DNA of 61,381 nucleotides, taken from positions 1-61,381 of the forward strand of contig JAHDWA010000057.1 of assembly GCA_023382535.1 (NCBI GenBank). The letters are read 5' to 3'. Position 1 is the first letter of the stretch; each line of letters opens with the position of its first letter. Below the pieces are notes generated by a model. That model was not told where the DNA came from. It did no database searches and saw only the letters and a program-made list of their open reading frames with translations. Source of the DNA: Anaerolineae bacterium (lineage in GTDB: Bacteria > Chloroflexota > Anaerolineae > 4572-78 > J111). This document shows, in pieces, positions 40,743 to 49,301 of this stretch. The position numbers and the translations under genes were made by a program.

Positions 40743-43193
40743 TTATTCGATAAGTACTGTAAATTTTACCCACTCCTCGCCGGTCGTCAAACGAAGCCGC
40801 CGGCCATCCGTGGGACGGTAAAGGCCAACCCGCAGTTGATACTGTCCTGGTGCAGTTTGCGCCGGCAGCCACAAGCCGTATCGGTCAACGATGGTTTCGC
40901 CAACCGCCCAGGTGGTTGTTGGGCGAGTCCACACGACCGGCTGGCCGTCGGCCTGGGCCGCAAGCTGGCCATCTTGACCCACCAGATGAATGAAAACATG
41001 ATAATTTTCGCTGAGCGCGGCCTGGCTTTGCCAGTGCAATTCAACAGGCATGACTGCTCCCCCTCGAGTCTGGGGTGGATAGGCCGCTGCAAGCAAGGTG
41101 ATCGGCTGCTCAAACTCGGCCTTAAGCAAGATCATATTCGCCGCTAAATTGGCCGGAAAGGCGAACAAGACTAACCGCTGGCCGGCAAAGTCATCGCTGC
41201 GGGCGCGGAAACCTGCTCGCATCAGTGTTTGCTCGACAGCGCTCTCTTCCGGCGGAATGCCGCTGGGCAGCCACCAGACCTGCCGGTGCGCCGCCATCGT
41301 TTCGTTCAAGCGCCGGGTTACCTCGCCCGGCAGCGGAAAGCCGCCGCTTTGCAAGCCCAATACGGGAGCGCGGCCTTTATACAGCTCGGCGAAGGGCATG
41401 GCGATTTCCGGGTCATTGGTGATGACGGCATCGGCGGGCCGGACACCCTCATTTAAGGCGCCGACTGCCTGGGTCAGCGGTTGAGCCGGCAGGGTGTGAG
41501 TGTGAACCAACAGAAAAGTCGTAGCTCCAAGTGTAGATAGGATACAGATCAAGGGAATTGTCTGCTTAAAAAAAGCCTTAAATCCGCCCGATCCATCCAA
41601 TCCGCATCCTATTTTTTCTGCACTATTCGCTACGCAAAGCGACTCAGCCACCACGCTTTCTCGCAGATTGAACGCAGCCAGGATCATATTGAACACCAGC
41701 ACGAGCAACAGCCAGCCGTTCACCTGTCCCTGCCAGGCCCAGGCTAAATCCAGTGACTCGAGGTTGATGAATTTCCACGCTCCGATAAAAGGCGAATAGC
41801 GCGGGTCGAAAAAAGTCTGCGGGTCAAACAGGGGCAGGCCGGCGTCGAGCAGCGAGTTCTGGAAGGGGCTGAAATCAATGGCCACGCTGAGGAGTTGGGG
41901 GATGAGACCCAATACGGCCAGGGCGAGGAAAAGAACACGGAGGATGGAGGCTGGAAGGCTGGAAGGCTGGAAATTTAAAATCTTATTGAAGGCTTGTGCC
42001 ACAACCGGAGCCAGAAAGAGTGCCCAAAACGGCAGGGTCGGAACCATAAAGCGCGGCCCCCAGGAATAGCCGCCGTGCCACATGAACCACTTGCCATACA
42101 GGAACAGGTGGATCAAGATGACGCTTAAGGCCGTAACGGCTTCGGCCCGGTGGCGGCGAAAAAAGGGCCAAAATCCGGCCAGGCTCAGGAGAAAAATGGG
42201 ACAGTAGAGAAACAGACCCCGTCCGGGACTGAGGAGTTGGCCGGCCAGCCCCTGCCAGAGGATGCCGCTGAAGGTTTCACTGGGCAGGTAGCCGGTGTTG
42301 AACGGATCGCCATAGCGGGAGAGGTTGAAGAAGATGAGACCCAAGGCGGTGAAGACCAACGGAACACAGAAGGCTAAGATAGGAAGGAAAGCGTGGTGCG
42401 TGGTGCGTGGTGCGTAATGCATGGTGCGTAATGCGCGAAATAGGTAATAGAGAAGGAGTAGCCCAAACATCGGCACAAACAGCGCCTCGGCGTAACGGGT
42501 GGCGACGTTCCAGCCGAGGCAAAGACCGGCGAGAAAGGGGTAGAGGAGCGCAGGGGAGAGGTTTTTTTCACCCCTGCTCCCCTGCTCCTCTGCTCCTCTG
42601 CTATACTTGAGTAAGGCATAGGCCGCAGCCAGCAAGAGGAACCCGGAAAACGGGTCGCTGAAGAGAGATTTGGCGTAGGGCCAGGCCAGGGTGGTCAAGC
42701 CGAAGGTGAGGGCGGCGGTCAGGCCGGTTCGCCGGGTAAAGCCCAGCTCTTGCAGATAGGCCGACAGCAGGACTGCGGTCAGGGCAGTCACGGTGGCATT
42801 AAAAAGCAAACTCACGCCGACCGTACCCCACCAGGGAACGACCAGTCCCAGCCATGTCAGCGGCAGCAGGCCAATCGGCACACCGATGCCTTTGCGCGAG
42901 TAGAGTAGCCCATCCAGGCCAAAGGTGCCCTGCTGCAACTCCATCCAACGGATTTGCTCGATGTCGAGCGCGCCCCGCCGGATGATGCTTTCCGCAGTGG
43001 CGAACATAGCCAGCCCGTCGCTGGAGTTGATGCGCGGGGTATAGCTCAGGAGGTAGATCGAGAAAAGGAAAAGGAAAAGGGCCAGTTGAAGGACCTGAGG
43101 CGTTGAGGCGTGAGGCGTGAGGCGTGATACGTCCCAAGGGGGGGCTTCGCTCTGAGGCGTAGGACGTAGGGCGTCAGGAGTGTTGAGCTTCAT
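40743..43193 (-). CDS. Large multi-TM glycosyltransferase-like protein (PMT/ArnT type)
   Basis: About 816 residues from ATG 43193, which overlaps the stop of the MFS-HEAT gene (ATGA). About 12 helices occupy residues 35-600; the early LLSYTPRINSSDGLAMFATAESIIRRGALD resembles the first extracytoplasmic loop with acidic residues of GT39/GT83 enzymes. The C-terminal 200 residues form a soluble domain ending in a beta-rich part. It probably uses a polyprenyl-linked sugar on the outside of the membrane. The gene carries three short tandem repeat arrays in loop regions and one near the start, all with units of seven or eight bases. Confidence 0.75.
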   Translation of the reverse strand: MKLNTPDALRPTPQSEAPPWDVSRLTPHASTPQVLQLALFLFLFSIYLLSYTPRINSSDGLAMFATAESIIRRGALDIEQIRWMELQQGTFGLDGLLYSRKGIGVPIGLLPLTWLGLVVPWWGTVGVSLLFNATVTALTAVLLSAYLQELGFTRRTGLTAALTFGLTTLAWPYAKSLFSDPFSGFLLLAAAYALLKYSRGAEEQGSRGEKNLSPALLYPFLAGLCLGWNVATRYAEALFVPMFGLLLLYYLFRALRTMHYAPRTTHHAFLPILAFCVPLVFTALGLIFFNLSRYGDPFNTGYLPSETFSGILWQGLAGQLLSPGRGLFLYCPIFLLSLAGFWPFFRRHRAEAVTALSVILIHLFLYGKWFMWHGGYSWGPRFMVPTLPFWALFLAPVVAQAFNKILNFQPSSLPASILRVLFLALAVLGLIPQLLSVAIDFSPFQNSLLDAGLPLFDPQTFFDPRYSPFIGAWKFINLESLDLAWAWQGQVNGWLLLVLVFNMILAAFNLRESVVAESLCVANSAEKIGCGLDGSGGFKAFFKQTIPLICILSTLGATTFLLVHTHTLPAQPLTQAVGALNEGVRPADAVITNDPEIAMPFAELYKGRAPVLGLQSGGFPLPGEVTRRLNETMAAHRQVWWLPSGIPPEESAVEQTLMRAGFRARSDDFAGQRLVLFAFPANLAANMILLKAEFEQPITLLAAAYPPQTRGGAVMPVELHWQSQAALSENYHVFIHLVGQDGQLAAQADGQPVVWTRPTTTWAVGETIVDRYGLWLPAQTAPGQYQLRVGLYRPTDGRRLRLTTGEEWVKFTVLIE
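41948..41971. repeat. Octanucleotide repeat (AGGCTGGA)3 in the glycosyltransferase gene
   Basis: Three exact eight-base units lie in the coding region and encode part of a hydrophilic loop (FQPSSLPAS on the minus strand). Confidence 0.7.
42393..42434. repeat. Heptanucleotide repeat, GTGGTGC type, six copies
   Basis: Three GTGGTGC units are followed by GTAATGC, ATGGTGC and GTAATGC. On the minus strand they encode a His/Arg/Thr-rich loop (MHYAPRTTHHA) between two helices. Confidence 0.85.
42575..42602. repeat. Octanucleotide repeat, TGCTCCTC type
   Basis: TGCTCCCC, two TGCTCCTC units and a partial unit run in tandem and encode the loop RGAEEQGSRGE. Confidence 0.75.
43096..43173. repeat. TGAGGCG heptamer repeats split by a hairpin-like insert
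   Basis: TGAGGCG units run from 43096 to 43131. They are interrupted by about 21 GC-rich bases (43132-43152) and resume at 43153-43173 as TGAGGCG, TAGGACG and TAGGGCG. They encode the hydrophilic N-terminus of the glycosyltransferase. Confidence 0.7.
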
Positions 43194-45445
43194 GGGTGTA
43201 TATTTGACTTGTGGTTCAGTTGAGGCAGGGCCAGATGCAAAGTGTGGAGGGAAAGGAGAATAAACTCGAGCCGGGTGGGGCCAAATTCGGCCAGGTTGTT
43301 GGCACATTCCTGGAGAATATCGTTTAAGGGTGGCGCAGGTTTCGCCTGGAGCACCTGACAAATCATCTCCTTGAGTAAGGTGGTTCCCTGGGCCAGGTCA
43401 TCCTGGGCAAAGTTTTCGGCGCAGCGGCCGGTCAGGGGGGCTAGATGGTTACAGCCAGCTTGTTTGGTGAGTTTTTGCAGGGCCAGCATCGCCTGGGCAA
43501 TGGCAGTGGGGGGATTGGCCTGCACCAAACGCCACTGCTGCATGTAGTAACGCTCTTCCCCGGCCAGGCGGGCCAGGGCCAGGCCAATTTCTGCCCGGAG
43601 TGTTTCCACCCGGGTTTGGCGCAGCAGGGCAAAGAGTTCCCCGGTCGCTTCGGTGGCGCGTAATTTACCCAGGGCGGAAGCGTAGGCAATACGCAGCACC
43701 TGATTTGGCTCATTTCTAAATTTTTCCAGAAACTGGGGAATGCTGACGGTGTCGCCGAGCATGGCTAGGGCGCGGGCGCTGTCCGCTTCGATGAGATGAT
43801 AGCCTGAAAAGAGCAGTTTTCGCAGGGGGGGAATCGCTTTGGGGTCGCCCAGCCGGCCCAATGAGTGGATAATCATAAAGGTCAGTTCTGACTCGCCTTC
43901 GTCGAGTAACGTGATGAGCGCGTCTACTAATTCGGGTTCCGGCGGCATCCGGCCAATCGAGTGGATAGCTTCGAACCGCACGCTGAAACTGGGGTCTCTG
44001 AGCGCCTCGATCAGTTCGCGGGTGCTGAGCGGGTTCTTAGCGTCGCCCATGCGCTCGGTGGTGGCGATGCGGGTCATCTCGTCGCCGGCAAAATTATATT
44101 GAATCAGCGACTCCAAGGCCCGAATGGGATTGCCGCGCACGAACATACCGGCAAAACGGCGAAACGAGGTCGCCTCGTCGCTGTGCAACTGGGTGACGGC
44201 AACCAATCCCACGGCTAAAAAGGCAAAACTGAGGAGAAATAGAGGCGTGTACGAGTCGAAGGTGAAAATGAAAAAATCAGCCCGGATGTTCTGAGCCAAC
44301 TCTAGCACCTGGCCGGCCAGCAGCGGCGCCAGCCCGCCGACAATGCTGTACCAGGCATAGTAAATCGCCGTATAAGATGTCTTCTTTTCGGCGGGCATCG
44401 CATTGACAAGAAGATAGCGCAGCCAGCTAATCTGCCAGGCCAGGGTCCCCATCCCGGCAATGAAGGCAATGATCATCCCCACCGGCGAACTGAAGGGGCT
44501 GTGACGCGGCATCAGAAACCAGGCCACCGGCAGCAGTAACATCAGATCAATACTAAACTGCATGACCGGCTTGCTGCCGTAGCGGTCGGCGGCCCAGCCC
44601 CACAGGTAGGATGACAGCAGCGCCCCGGCATATGTGCCGATACTCTGCAAGACGATTTGGCTGTCATTCAGTCCTACCTCTTCTTTCATAAAAAGCGGGA
44701 CGAAGGAAATCACCGCCGTGCTGCCTACCGTGGCCAGCCCCAGGGCGCTTAAAAAAAAGAGAAAATCCCGGTCGCGCAAAGCCTCGCCCATGCCACGCAG
44801 ATGACCGGAGCCGGGAGCATGACGCCGGATCGGCGCTCCGCCGGGAACATAGGCAAAAGCCCAGACCGCCACCAGGCCCAGGCCAATACCAACCGCCATC
44901 AAGACCAGGTACCGGTTCAATCCAGTCCCCCAGCCGATAACATAACTGGCTATCAGGGTGGCGATGATGCTGGCCAGCGTGGCGGTGATATTGTTGACGG
45001 CTCCAAATTTGCCCTGGATGGAAGCGGGAATCGCTTCTTTCCGCCAGGGATAGCCGCCGACCTCGGCAATGGCCCGGCACATGCCAAAGACAAAAATGAT
45101 CCCGGCCACCCAGATAAACGTGTATTGCGGGCCAAAGCGCAGCACAAAAGCAGGGGTCAGCAGCAGCAGGGCAAAGACGAATTTGCGGATGCCCCAAAAA
45201 GCGACATAAACGCGCTTGTACCCTAACCGGGCTACCCCGGGCGCGATAAACGGGGCAACAATGCCGCAAAACGGAATGAGCGACAAGAGAAAGCCGATCT
45301 GGCCTTCGTTCAGCCCCAGGTCGTGCAGAAAAAGCAGGAAAACCGTCCCGGCAAACGTCAGGATACAAAACGCTGCGTTGAATGCCTCGGCGGTCAGGAG
45401 CCAGGGTAGGCGGCGTATTTTTTCGACGTCGGTGAGGGGAGTCAT
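43190..45445 (-). CDS. MFS transporter fused to HEAT-repeat domain
   Basis: 751 residues. Residues 1-430 contain 12 membrane helices of the major facilitator type, including a loop-2/3 motif-like GVARLGYKRVYV and the central cytoplasmic loop RHAPGSGHLRGMGEALRDRDF. Residues 470-690 are HEAT/PBS-like repeats: TRELIEALRDPSFSVRFEAIHSIGRM, LVDALITLLDEGESELTFMIIHSLGRLGD and IPPLRKLL...ADSARALAMLGDT. HEAT repeats bind partner proteins on the cytoplasmic side. The fusion is unusual. The substrate is unknown, but the following glycosyltransferase gene overlaps, which suggests glycan or lipid-linked precursor transport. Confidence 0.85.
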   Translation of the reverse strand: MTPLTDVEKIRRLPWLLTAEAFNAAFCILTFAGTVFLLFLHDLGLNEGQIGFLLSLIPFCGIVAPFIAPGVARLGYKRVYVAFWGIRKFVFALLLLTPAFVLRFGPQYTFIWVAGIIFVFGMCRAIAEVGGYPWRKEAIPASIQGKFGAVNNITATLASIIATLIASYVIGWGTGLNRYLVLMAVGIGLGLVAVWAFAYVPGGAPIRRHAPGSGHLRGMGEALRDRDFLFFLSALGLATVGSTAVISFVPLFMKEEVGLNDSQIVLQSIGTYAGALLSSYLWGWAADRYGSKPVMQFSIDLMLLLPVAWFLMPRHSPFSSPVGMIIAFIAGMGTLAWQISWLRYLLVNAMPAEKKTSYTAIYYAWYSIVGGLAPLLAGQVLELAQNIRADFFIFTFDSYTPLFLLSFAFLAVGLVAVTQLHSDEATSFRRFAGMFVRGNPIRALESLIQYNFAGDEMTRIATTERMGDAKNPLSTRELIEALRDPSFSVRFEAIHSIGRMPPEPELVDALITLLDEGESELTFMIIHSLGRLGDPKAIPPLRKLLFSGYHLIEADSARALAMLGDTVSIPQFLEKFRNEPNQVLRIAYASALGKLRATEATGELFALLRQTRVETLRAEIGLALARLAGEERYYMQQWRLVQANPPTAIAQAMLALQKLTKQAGCNHLAPLTGRCAENFAQDDLAQGTTLLKEMICQVLQAKPAPPLNDILQECANNLAEFGPTRLEFILLSLHTLHLALPQLNHKSNIHP

Positions 45446-45470
45446 AAAGAGATACCGGTCTATTTAACGC

Positions 45471-45875
45471 CTATGGCAGCACTTCCAGCCCCATTTGCTG
45501 AAAATGATGATCAAAGGCAAAGATGCGCCGCATGCCCAGACGCCGGGCGACAGCCAATACGGAACAGTCGGTGTAGCTCCAGGTTTTATCGTGATACTGC
45601 TCAAAAATCTCCCAGGTGGCTTGTTTGTCCAGGTCGTTCAAAAGTACCGGATAAAAGGCTTTGCTGGCTTTCAACTGGCGGCCAAAGGCAACGGCGTAAG
45701 CCGGCCCGAGGCGGGCTTTGGTTAAATTCATCGTTTCGATAAAGACCCACTCCGTTAAAACCGGTTTGACTCGGCCGGCCAGCGACTTGAAATACGCTAC
45801 CGCTCTGAGATGATTGTCATCTCTGGCGTAGTTGAGGGCATGCAGGGCGCTGGTGTCAATGAGCAAGGTACTCAT
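45471..45875 (-). CDS. vapC: PIN-domain toxin (VapC family)
   Basis: 134 residues from ATG 45875. The PIN acidic residues are in TLLIDTSALHAL (Asp), TEWVFIETMNL (Glu), SYTDCSVLAVA (Asp) and IFAFDHHF (Asp), which bind Mg for RNA cleavage. It overlaps the end of the antitoxin gene by about 20 bases, the normal vapBC order. Confidence 0.88.
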   Translation of the reverse strand: MSTLLIDTSALHALNYARDDNHLRAVAYFKSLAGRVKPVLTEWVFIETMNLTKARLGPAYAVAFGRQLKASKAFYPVLLNDLDKQATWEIFEQYHDKTWSYTDCSVLAVARRLGMRRIFAFDHHFQQMGLEVLP

Positions 45876-46164
45876 CGGACTCCTCCGCAACTTTTAGGAG
45901 CGGTTGGGTATGGACCGTTTCCACCGGCTCGCCATACAGATAGCGATCCACGTTGGCGCTGATATCCGTCGGCCCTTCGATTTCCTCGGCAACGCCGATG
46001 GCTTGCCAGATGGGATCGTGCTGGAGGATTTCTTGCTGGCGGATTTGAATCAACTCATCCAGCATGTTTCTCAATACCGCGGCCATACTCTGCCCGGTCA
46101 CAAACGCCTCTGATTTCAGGAATTCATAGTGTTCTTCATCAAGAGATACTTGCAGGCGTTGCAT
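45856..46164 (-). CDS. Antitoxin of the PIN module (ribbon-helix-helix type)
   Basis: 102 residues. The N-terminus (QRLQVSLDEEHYEFLKSEAFVTGQSMAAVLRNML) is a ribbon-helix-helix DNA-binding pattern, and the acidic C-terminus (GEPVETVHT..AEESDEYLAH) should wrap the toxin. It is expressed from a strong promoter upstream and probably represses it. Confidence 0.78.
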   Translation of the reverse strand: MQRLQVSLDEEHYEFLKSEAFVTGQSMAAVLRNMLDELIQIRQQEILQHDPIWQAIGVAEEIEGPTDISANVDRYLYGEPVETVHTQPLLKVAEESDEYLAH

Positions 46165-46185
46165 TCGTTAATCTCCTCTGAAAAT

Positions 46186-46206
46186 AGTACTCAGTCGTCA
46201 GTAGTC
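46186..46206. repeat. Heptamer repeat AGTNNTC, three copies
   Basis: AGTACTC, AGTCGTC and AGTAGTC lie in tandem upstream of the antitoxin gene. Confidence 0.55.
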
Positions 46207-46262
46207 AGAAGATATTTTTATGCTTGGTGGTGTGCCACAGGTTCGTGACCTTATAGATAGAA

Positions 46263-46326
46263 TTACATCAATAATATCATATCGTCAAAATGATGTCAAT
46301 AAATAAGATATGGATATTTGATGTAA
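46263..46326 (-). promoter_or_regulatory. Toxin-antitoxin promoter flanked by inverted TTACATCA
   Basis: On the minus strand TTGACA (46299-46294), a 17-base spacer and TATTAT (46276-46271) form a strong promoter. TTACATCA (46263-46270) and TGATGTAA (46319-46326) flank it as an inverted repeat, a likely operator for the antitoxin. Confidence 0.65.
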
Positions 46327-46337
46327 CTGACCAGCTT

Positions 46338-48170
46338 TCACTTGAGGATAAATAAGTACAAGCGCCCTCCATCAATATCTTGAATGTGGGCGGGGGACCG
46401 CTCGTTAAGCCAGTGCATGAGGGTCTCTTCGGCGGGGGTCGTGACAGAAGCGTCGGCGTCGTAAAGCCAGAGTACATCGGTTTGGGCAGCGATGTGGTCC
46501 AGCAGGGCCATAGTCCGGGTCTCGACGGATTGGCCGGGCGGGGCATAGTCGTCGAGCATAAAGAGGCGGTAATCGTGCCGCAAATACGGATAAAACCAAT
46601 CGTGGACAGGGTGGCTGTTGAGCAGGAGAGCGCCTTTGACCTGCTCGCCCTGCAGGCGGGTGATAGTGGCCGCATAAGGGCTTTGGCGCAGACGCTGCTC
46701 AAAATAGCTGCGGCCCAATTGCCATATCGCCGGAATCGCGCCGACCAACAGTAAGACGACAAGGACTGCCAGACCCCAGTTGCGGATTATTTCGACGCGC
46801 CGGTTGACGGTTTGAGGCCAGATAAGGAGTAAGAACTCAATCGCCAGAACGACCAGCAAAAAAGTGCGAATGAGCACTGTCGCCGCCAAAAGCCAGTGCT
46901 CTTCCGGGAACATAATAAAGAAGAAGTTGGCCTCGATAATGTTGGCTAGGCTGAGAATCGCGGCATAAGTGATGCCGCGCAAATTTGGCAGCAAAAGCGC
47001 GATAAAAAAGAGCGGCCAGCCTAACCACTGCGGGCTGTACCCTTTTGACCAGAGCATGAACAGGCATAAGGTGAAACCAACAAAAGCCAGAGCGTTGCGC
47101 GGGGCCGACCAATTCAGCGGGCGGGTATAAAAAAAGGCGTAAACCAGACCAAAAAGGGCGGTGACCAGCAACCATGGTACGCGGGTGGGCGGGGCAGCGC
47201 CGGGCGTCCAGCTCAGGTCACGCATATCGAGGGGAATAACGCCGTAATCATAATTACCGTCAACCAGCGCCCAAACGGTTTCCCAGGGCTGGCGGGCGCC
47301 GGTAATCTGCTGCGGACCGAGAATAAGCGCCGGATTCAGCCGGTAAAACGGCACGGCGATCGCCACCACTGTGATCAGAAAGATGCCAAAATAGAGCGCG
47401 AGGCGAGGCAGGTCGAAGGGAATTGTAAATTGTAAATTGTAAATTGTAAATTGATAACGATGTTTTGATAACTGCTGGACGGCTACCGGCATGAGAATAA
47501 ACGGAATCAGCTTGATCATAAAACCGACGCCGGTAAAAAAGGCGCTGAGGTAAGGCCGCTTTTGCAGCAGCAAGTAGAGGCTGAGCAGGAAGAAAAAAAG
47601 GGGGTAACTCTCAAACCAGCCGGTCAGCGTGTAGACGGGGACAAAGAGTGTGGCGTAAATCCAGCAGGGCCGGAGAGAGGAGTAGGGAGTAGGGAGTAGG
47701 GAGTAGGAAGACTCGCCGTTCGCCATTCGCCATTCGCCATTCGCCTCTTCGCCTCTTCGCCTCTTCGCCTCTTCGATTTTCAGAGCAAACAGGTATAACA
47801 GCACAAAATTCCCAATCTCGAATAACAGAAAAAATCCACCCAACAGCAGGGTGAACCACAGGTTGGGAAAAGTCCAGGGCGGCAGCAGGGTGCTCACTTG
47901 GTAAATGGCAATCATGACCACCGGAAAGAGCGGCGGGTAGGTGGTCCAGAGGTTGGCGTAAGGATAGTAACCCTGATGAGTCAACTCGGCGAAGGAGCGG
48001 TACCAGTAAAAATCGGAGAAGTCCAGCACCAGGCCGCCCGGCCGAAAGGCCGCCAGGGCCAACAGTCGAAAGGTGACAAAGAGGATCAGTAGCAAAAAAA
48101 AGTCGGCATGGCGCTGATAAGCGGATTGAAGCGCGGCCCGCCGCGATCCACTTAAAGAAGGAGAGGTCAT
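46338..48170 (-). CDS. Multi-TM glycosyltransferase-like protein (GT87/DUF2029 type)
   Basis: 610 residues with about 11 helices. The first loop (DFSDFYWYRSFAELTHQGYYPYANLWTTYPPLFPV) has the Asp and the YPPLFP motif typical of mannosyltransferase-like GT-C proteins that use polyprenyl-phosphate sugars. The extracytoplasmic C-terminal 120 residues form a small domain with DYRLFMLDDYAPPGQSVET. It probably adds sugars to envelope glycans. One cytoplasmic loop (near residues 130-170) is built almost wholly from heptamer and octamer tandem repeats. Confidence 0.75.
   Translation of the reverse strand: MTSPSLSGSRRAALQSAYQRHADFFLLLILFVTFRLLALAAFRPGGLVLDFSDFYWYRSFAELTHQGYYPYANLWTTYPPLFPVVMIAIYQVSTLLPPWTFPNLWFTLLLGGFFLLFEIGNFVLLYLFALKIEEAKRRRGEEANGEWRMANGESSYSLLPTPYSSLRPCWIYATLFVPVYTLTGWFESYPLFFFLLSLYLLLQKRPYLSAFFTGVGFMIKLIPFILMPVAVQQLSKHRYQFTIYNLQFTIPFDLPRLALYFGIFLITVVAIAVPFYRLNPALILGPQQITGARQPWETVWALVDGNYDYGVIPLDMRDLSWTPGAAPPTRVPWLLVTALFGLVYAFFYTRPLNWSAPRNALAFVGFTLCLFMLWSKGYSPQWLGWPLFFIALLLPNLRGITYAAILSLANIIEANFFFIMFPEEHWLLAATVLIRTFLLVVLAIEFLLLIWPQTVNRRVEIIRNWGLAVLVVLLLVGAIPAIWQLGRSYFEQRLRQSPYAATITRLQGEQVKGALLLNSHPVHDWFYPYLRHDYRLFMLDDYAPPGQSVETRTMALLDHIAAQTDVLWLYDADASVTTPAEETLMHWLNERSPAHIQDIDGGRLYLFILK
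47421..47453. repeat. Heptanucleotide repeat (AATTGTA)4.7 in coding sequence
   Basis: Four exact units and a partial fifth; the encoded loop on the minus strand reads QFTIYNLQFTI. The AT-rich unit stands out from the GC-rich gene. Confidence 0.85.
47681..47775. repeat. Compound tandem repeats: AGTAGGG x4, CATTCGC x3, CCTCTTCG x4
   Basis: Three arrays follow each other: AGTAGGG units at 47681-47708, CATTCGC units at 47724-47744 and CCTCTTCG octamers at 47744-47775. They encode a loop with AKRRRGEEANGEWRMANGE. None of the units is a multiple of three. Confidence 0.85.
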
Positions 48171-48248
48171 GGACGGCCTCGACGCTTGACCAGGAGGCGG
48201 TTTGCTGTTTGCCGGAGTTGCGCATCGAGTTCAGCCATGCCGAGAACC

Positions 48249-49301
48249 CTAGCTTTCTACCGTCGTTGCTGCCGGTTTGGCGGACAGAGGGTCGGAGTCA
48301 TCCACGGGTTTGCGGTTCAGGCTGAGGGCGCGGGAAAAACCGAAAAAGTAGGTAATTAACCCGCTGATGGGAATAAACGACCACAGGCTGATAAAGCGCA
48401 CCAGCAGCGCCGTCAAGGTGCTGTCGGCGGTGGAGATGCCCAGGAGAGTCAACAGGCTGATGACGGCGGCCTCGAACTGGCCCAGGGCGCCCGGCATCAA
48501 CGGCACAATCGTCGCCAGTACGCCGACCATCGCGCTGAAGAGGCTCACACTGAAAGAGACACCGTGGCCGAGGCTGAACAAAACCAGGTGAACAATCAGA
48601 GCATCAAACAGCCAGATACCAAAACTCTCGGCCACGATGGCTGCCAGAGCAGCCGGCTTTTGGCCCAAATCACGCACCCCGTGGATTAAAGCGAAGCCAA
48701 AATCAACGACTTTTTGGTAGAATGGACGGATCGCTGCCGGCATGAGTCGCCAAACCCAGCCGGGCCGGCGCAGCCACCCTTCGACGCTGGGTACGGCCAA
48801 CAGACCGGCCAGTCCAAGCCCAAAAAGTAGGCCGGAGCCAACCATGAGCTGCATCACTTCAAACGGCACGCGCCCTTGCAGCGACCAGATAGCGCCAACA
48901 ATGGCCAAAATGAGCACGGCAAATACATCCAGGGCGCGTTCTGCCGCCAGCGAGGCCAAGCCTTGTGAAACCGGAATTTGATGATCCTGTTTGAGCATGG
49001 CGATCCGGCCCAGGTCGCCGGCGCGGGCGGGCAGGATTGAGCTGATGAAAAGGCCGGCAACCAGCAAGGTCTGGGCGTAAAGGGAGGGCACGGGCCGGCC
49101 CATCGTTTTGAGGATATGCTGCCAGCGCAGCCCCCGGGCAATGATGCTCACATAAAATGCGGCAAAAGCCAACAAGAGCCACGAGCCGTTGACCCGCGCC
49201 AGCGTGTCGAGGCTAAGGTCAATATTACCCAGCCGCAGCAGGCCAAAAATGGTAATGATACTGAGGGCCGCAACAATCAGGAGGTGAGCGTATTTTCTCA
49301 T
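48249..49301 (-). CDS. Lysylphosphatidylglycerol synthase TM region/AglD-like flippase-type protein (UPF0104)
   Basis: 350 residues from ATG 49301, which overlaps the stop of the epimerase gene (ATGA). About eight helices are present. Characteristic segments are LNRGS-like RVNGSWLLLAFAAFYVSIIARGLRW, ISSILPARAGDLGRIAMLKQ (the conserved PxRxGE-like loop) and GVLATIVPLMPGALGQFEAAVISLL. Family members move or use lipid-linked sugars in glycan assembly, which fits the flanking epimerase and glycosyltransferase. Confidence 0.85.
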   Translation of the reverse strand: MRKYAHLLIVAALSIITIFGLLRLGNIDLSLDTLARVNGSWLLLAFAAFYVSIIARGLRWQHILKTMGRPVPSLYAQTLLVAGLFISSILPARAGDLGRIAMLKQDHQIPVSQGLASLAAERALDVFAVLILAIVGAIWSLQGRVPFEVMQLMVGSGLLFGLGLAGLLAVPSVEGWLRRPGWVWRLMPAAIRPFYQKVVDFGFALIHGVRDLGQKPAALAAIVAESFGIWLFDALIVHLVLFSLGHGVSFSVSLFSAMVGVLATIVPLMPGALGQFEAAVISLLTLLGISTADSTLTALLVRFISLWSFIPISGLITYFFGFSRALSLNRKPVDDSDPLSAKPAATTVES

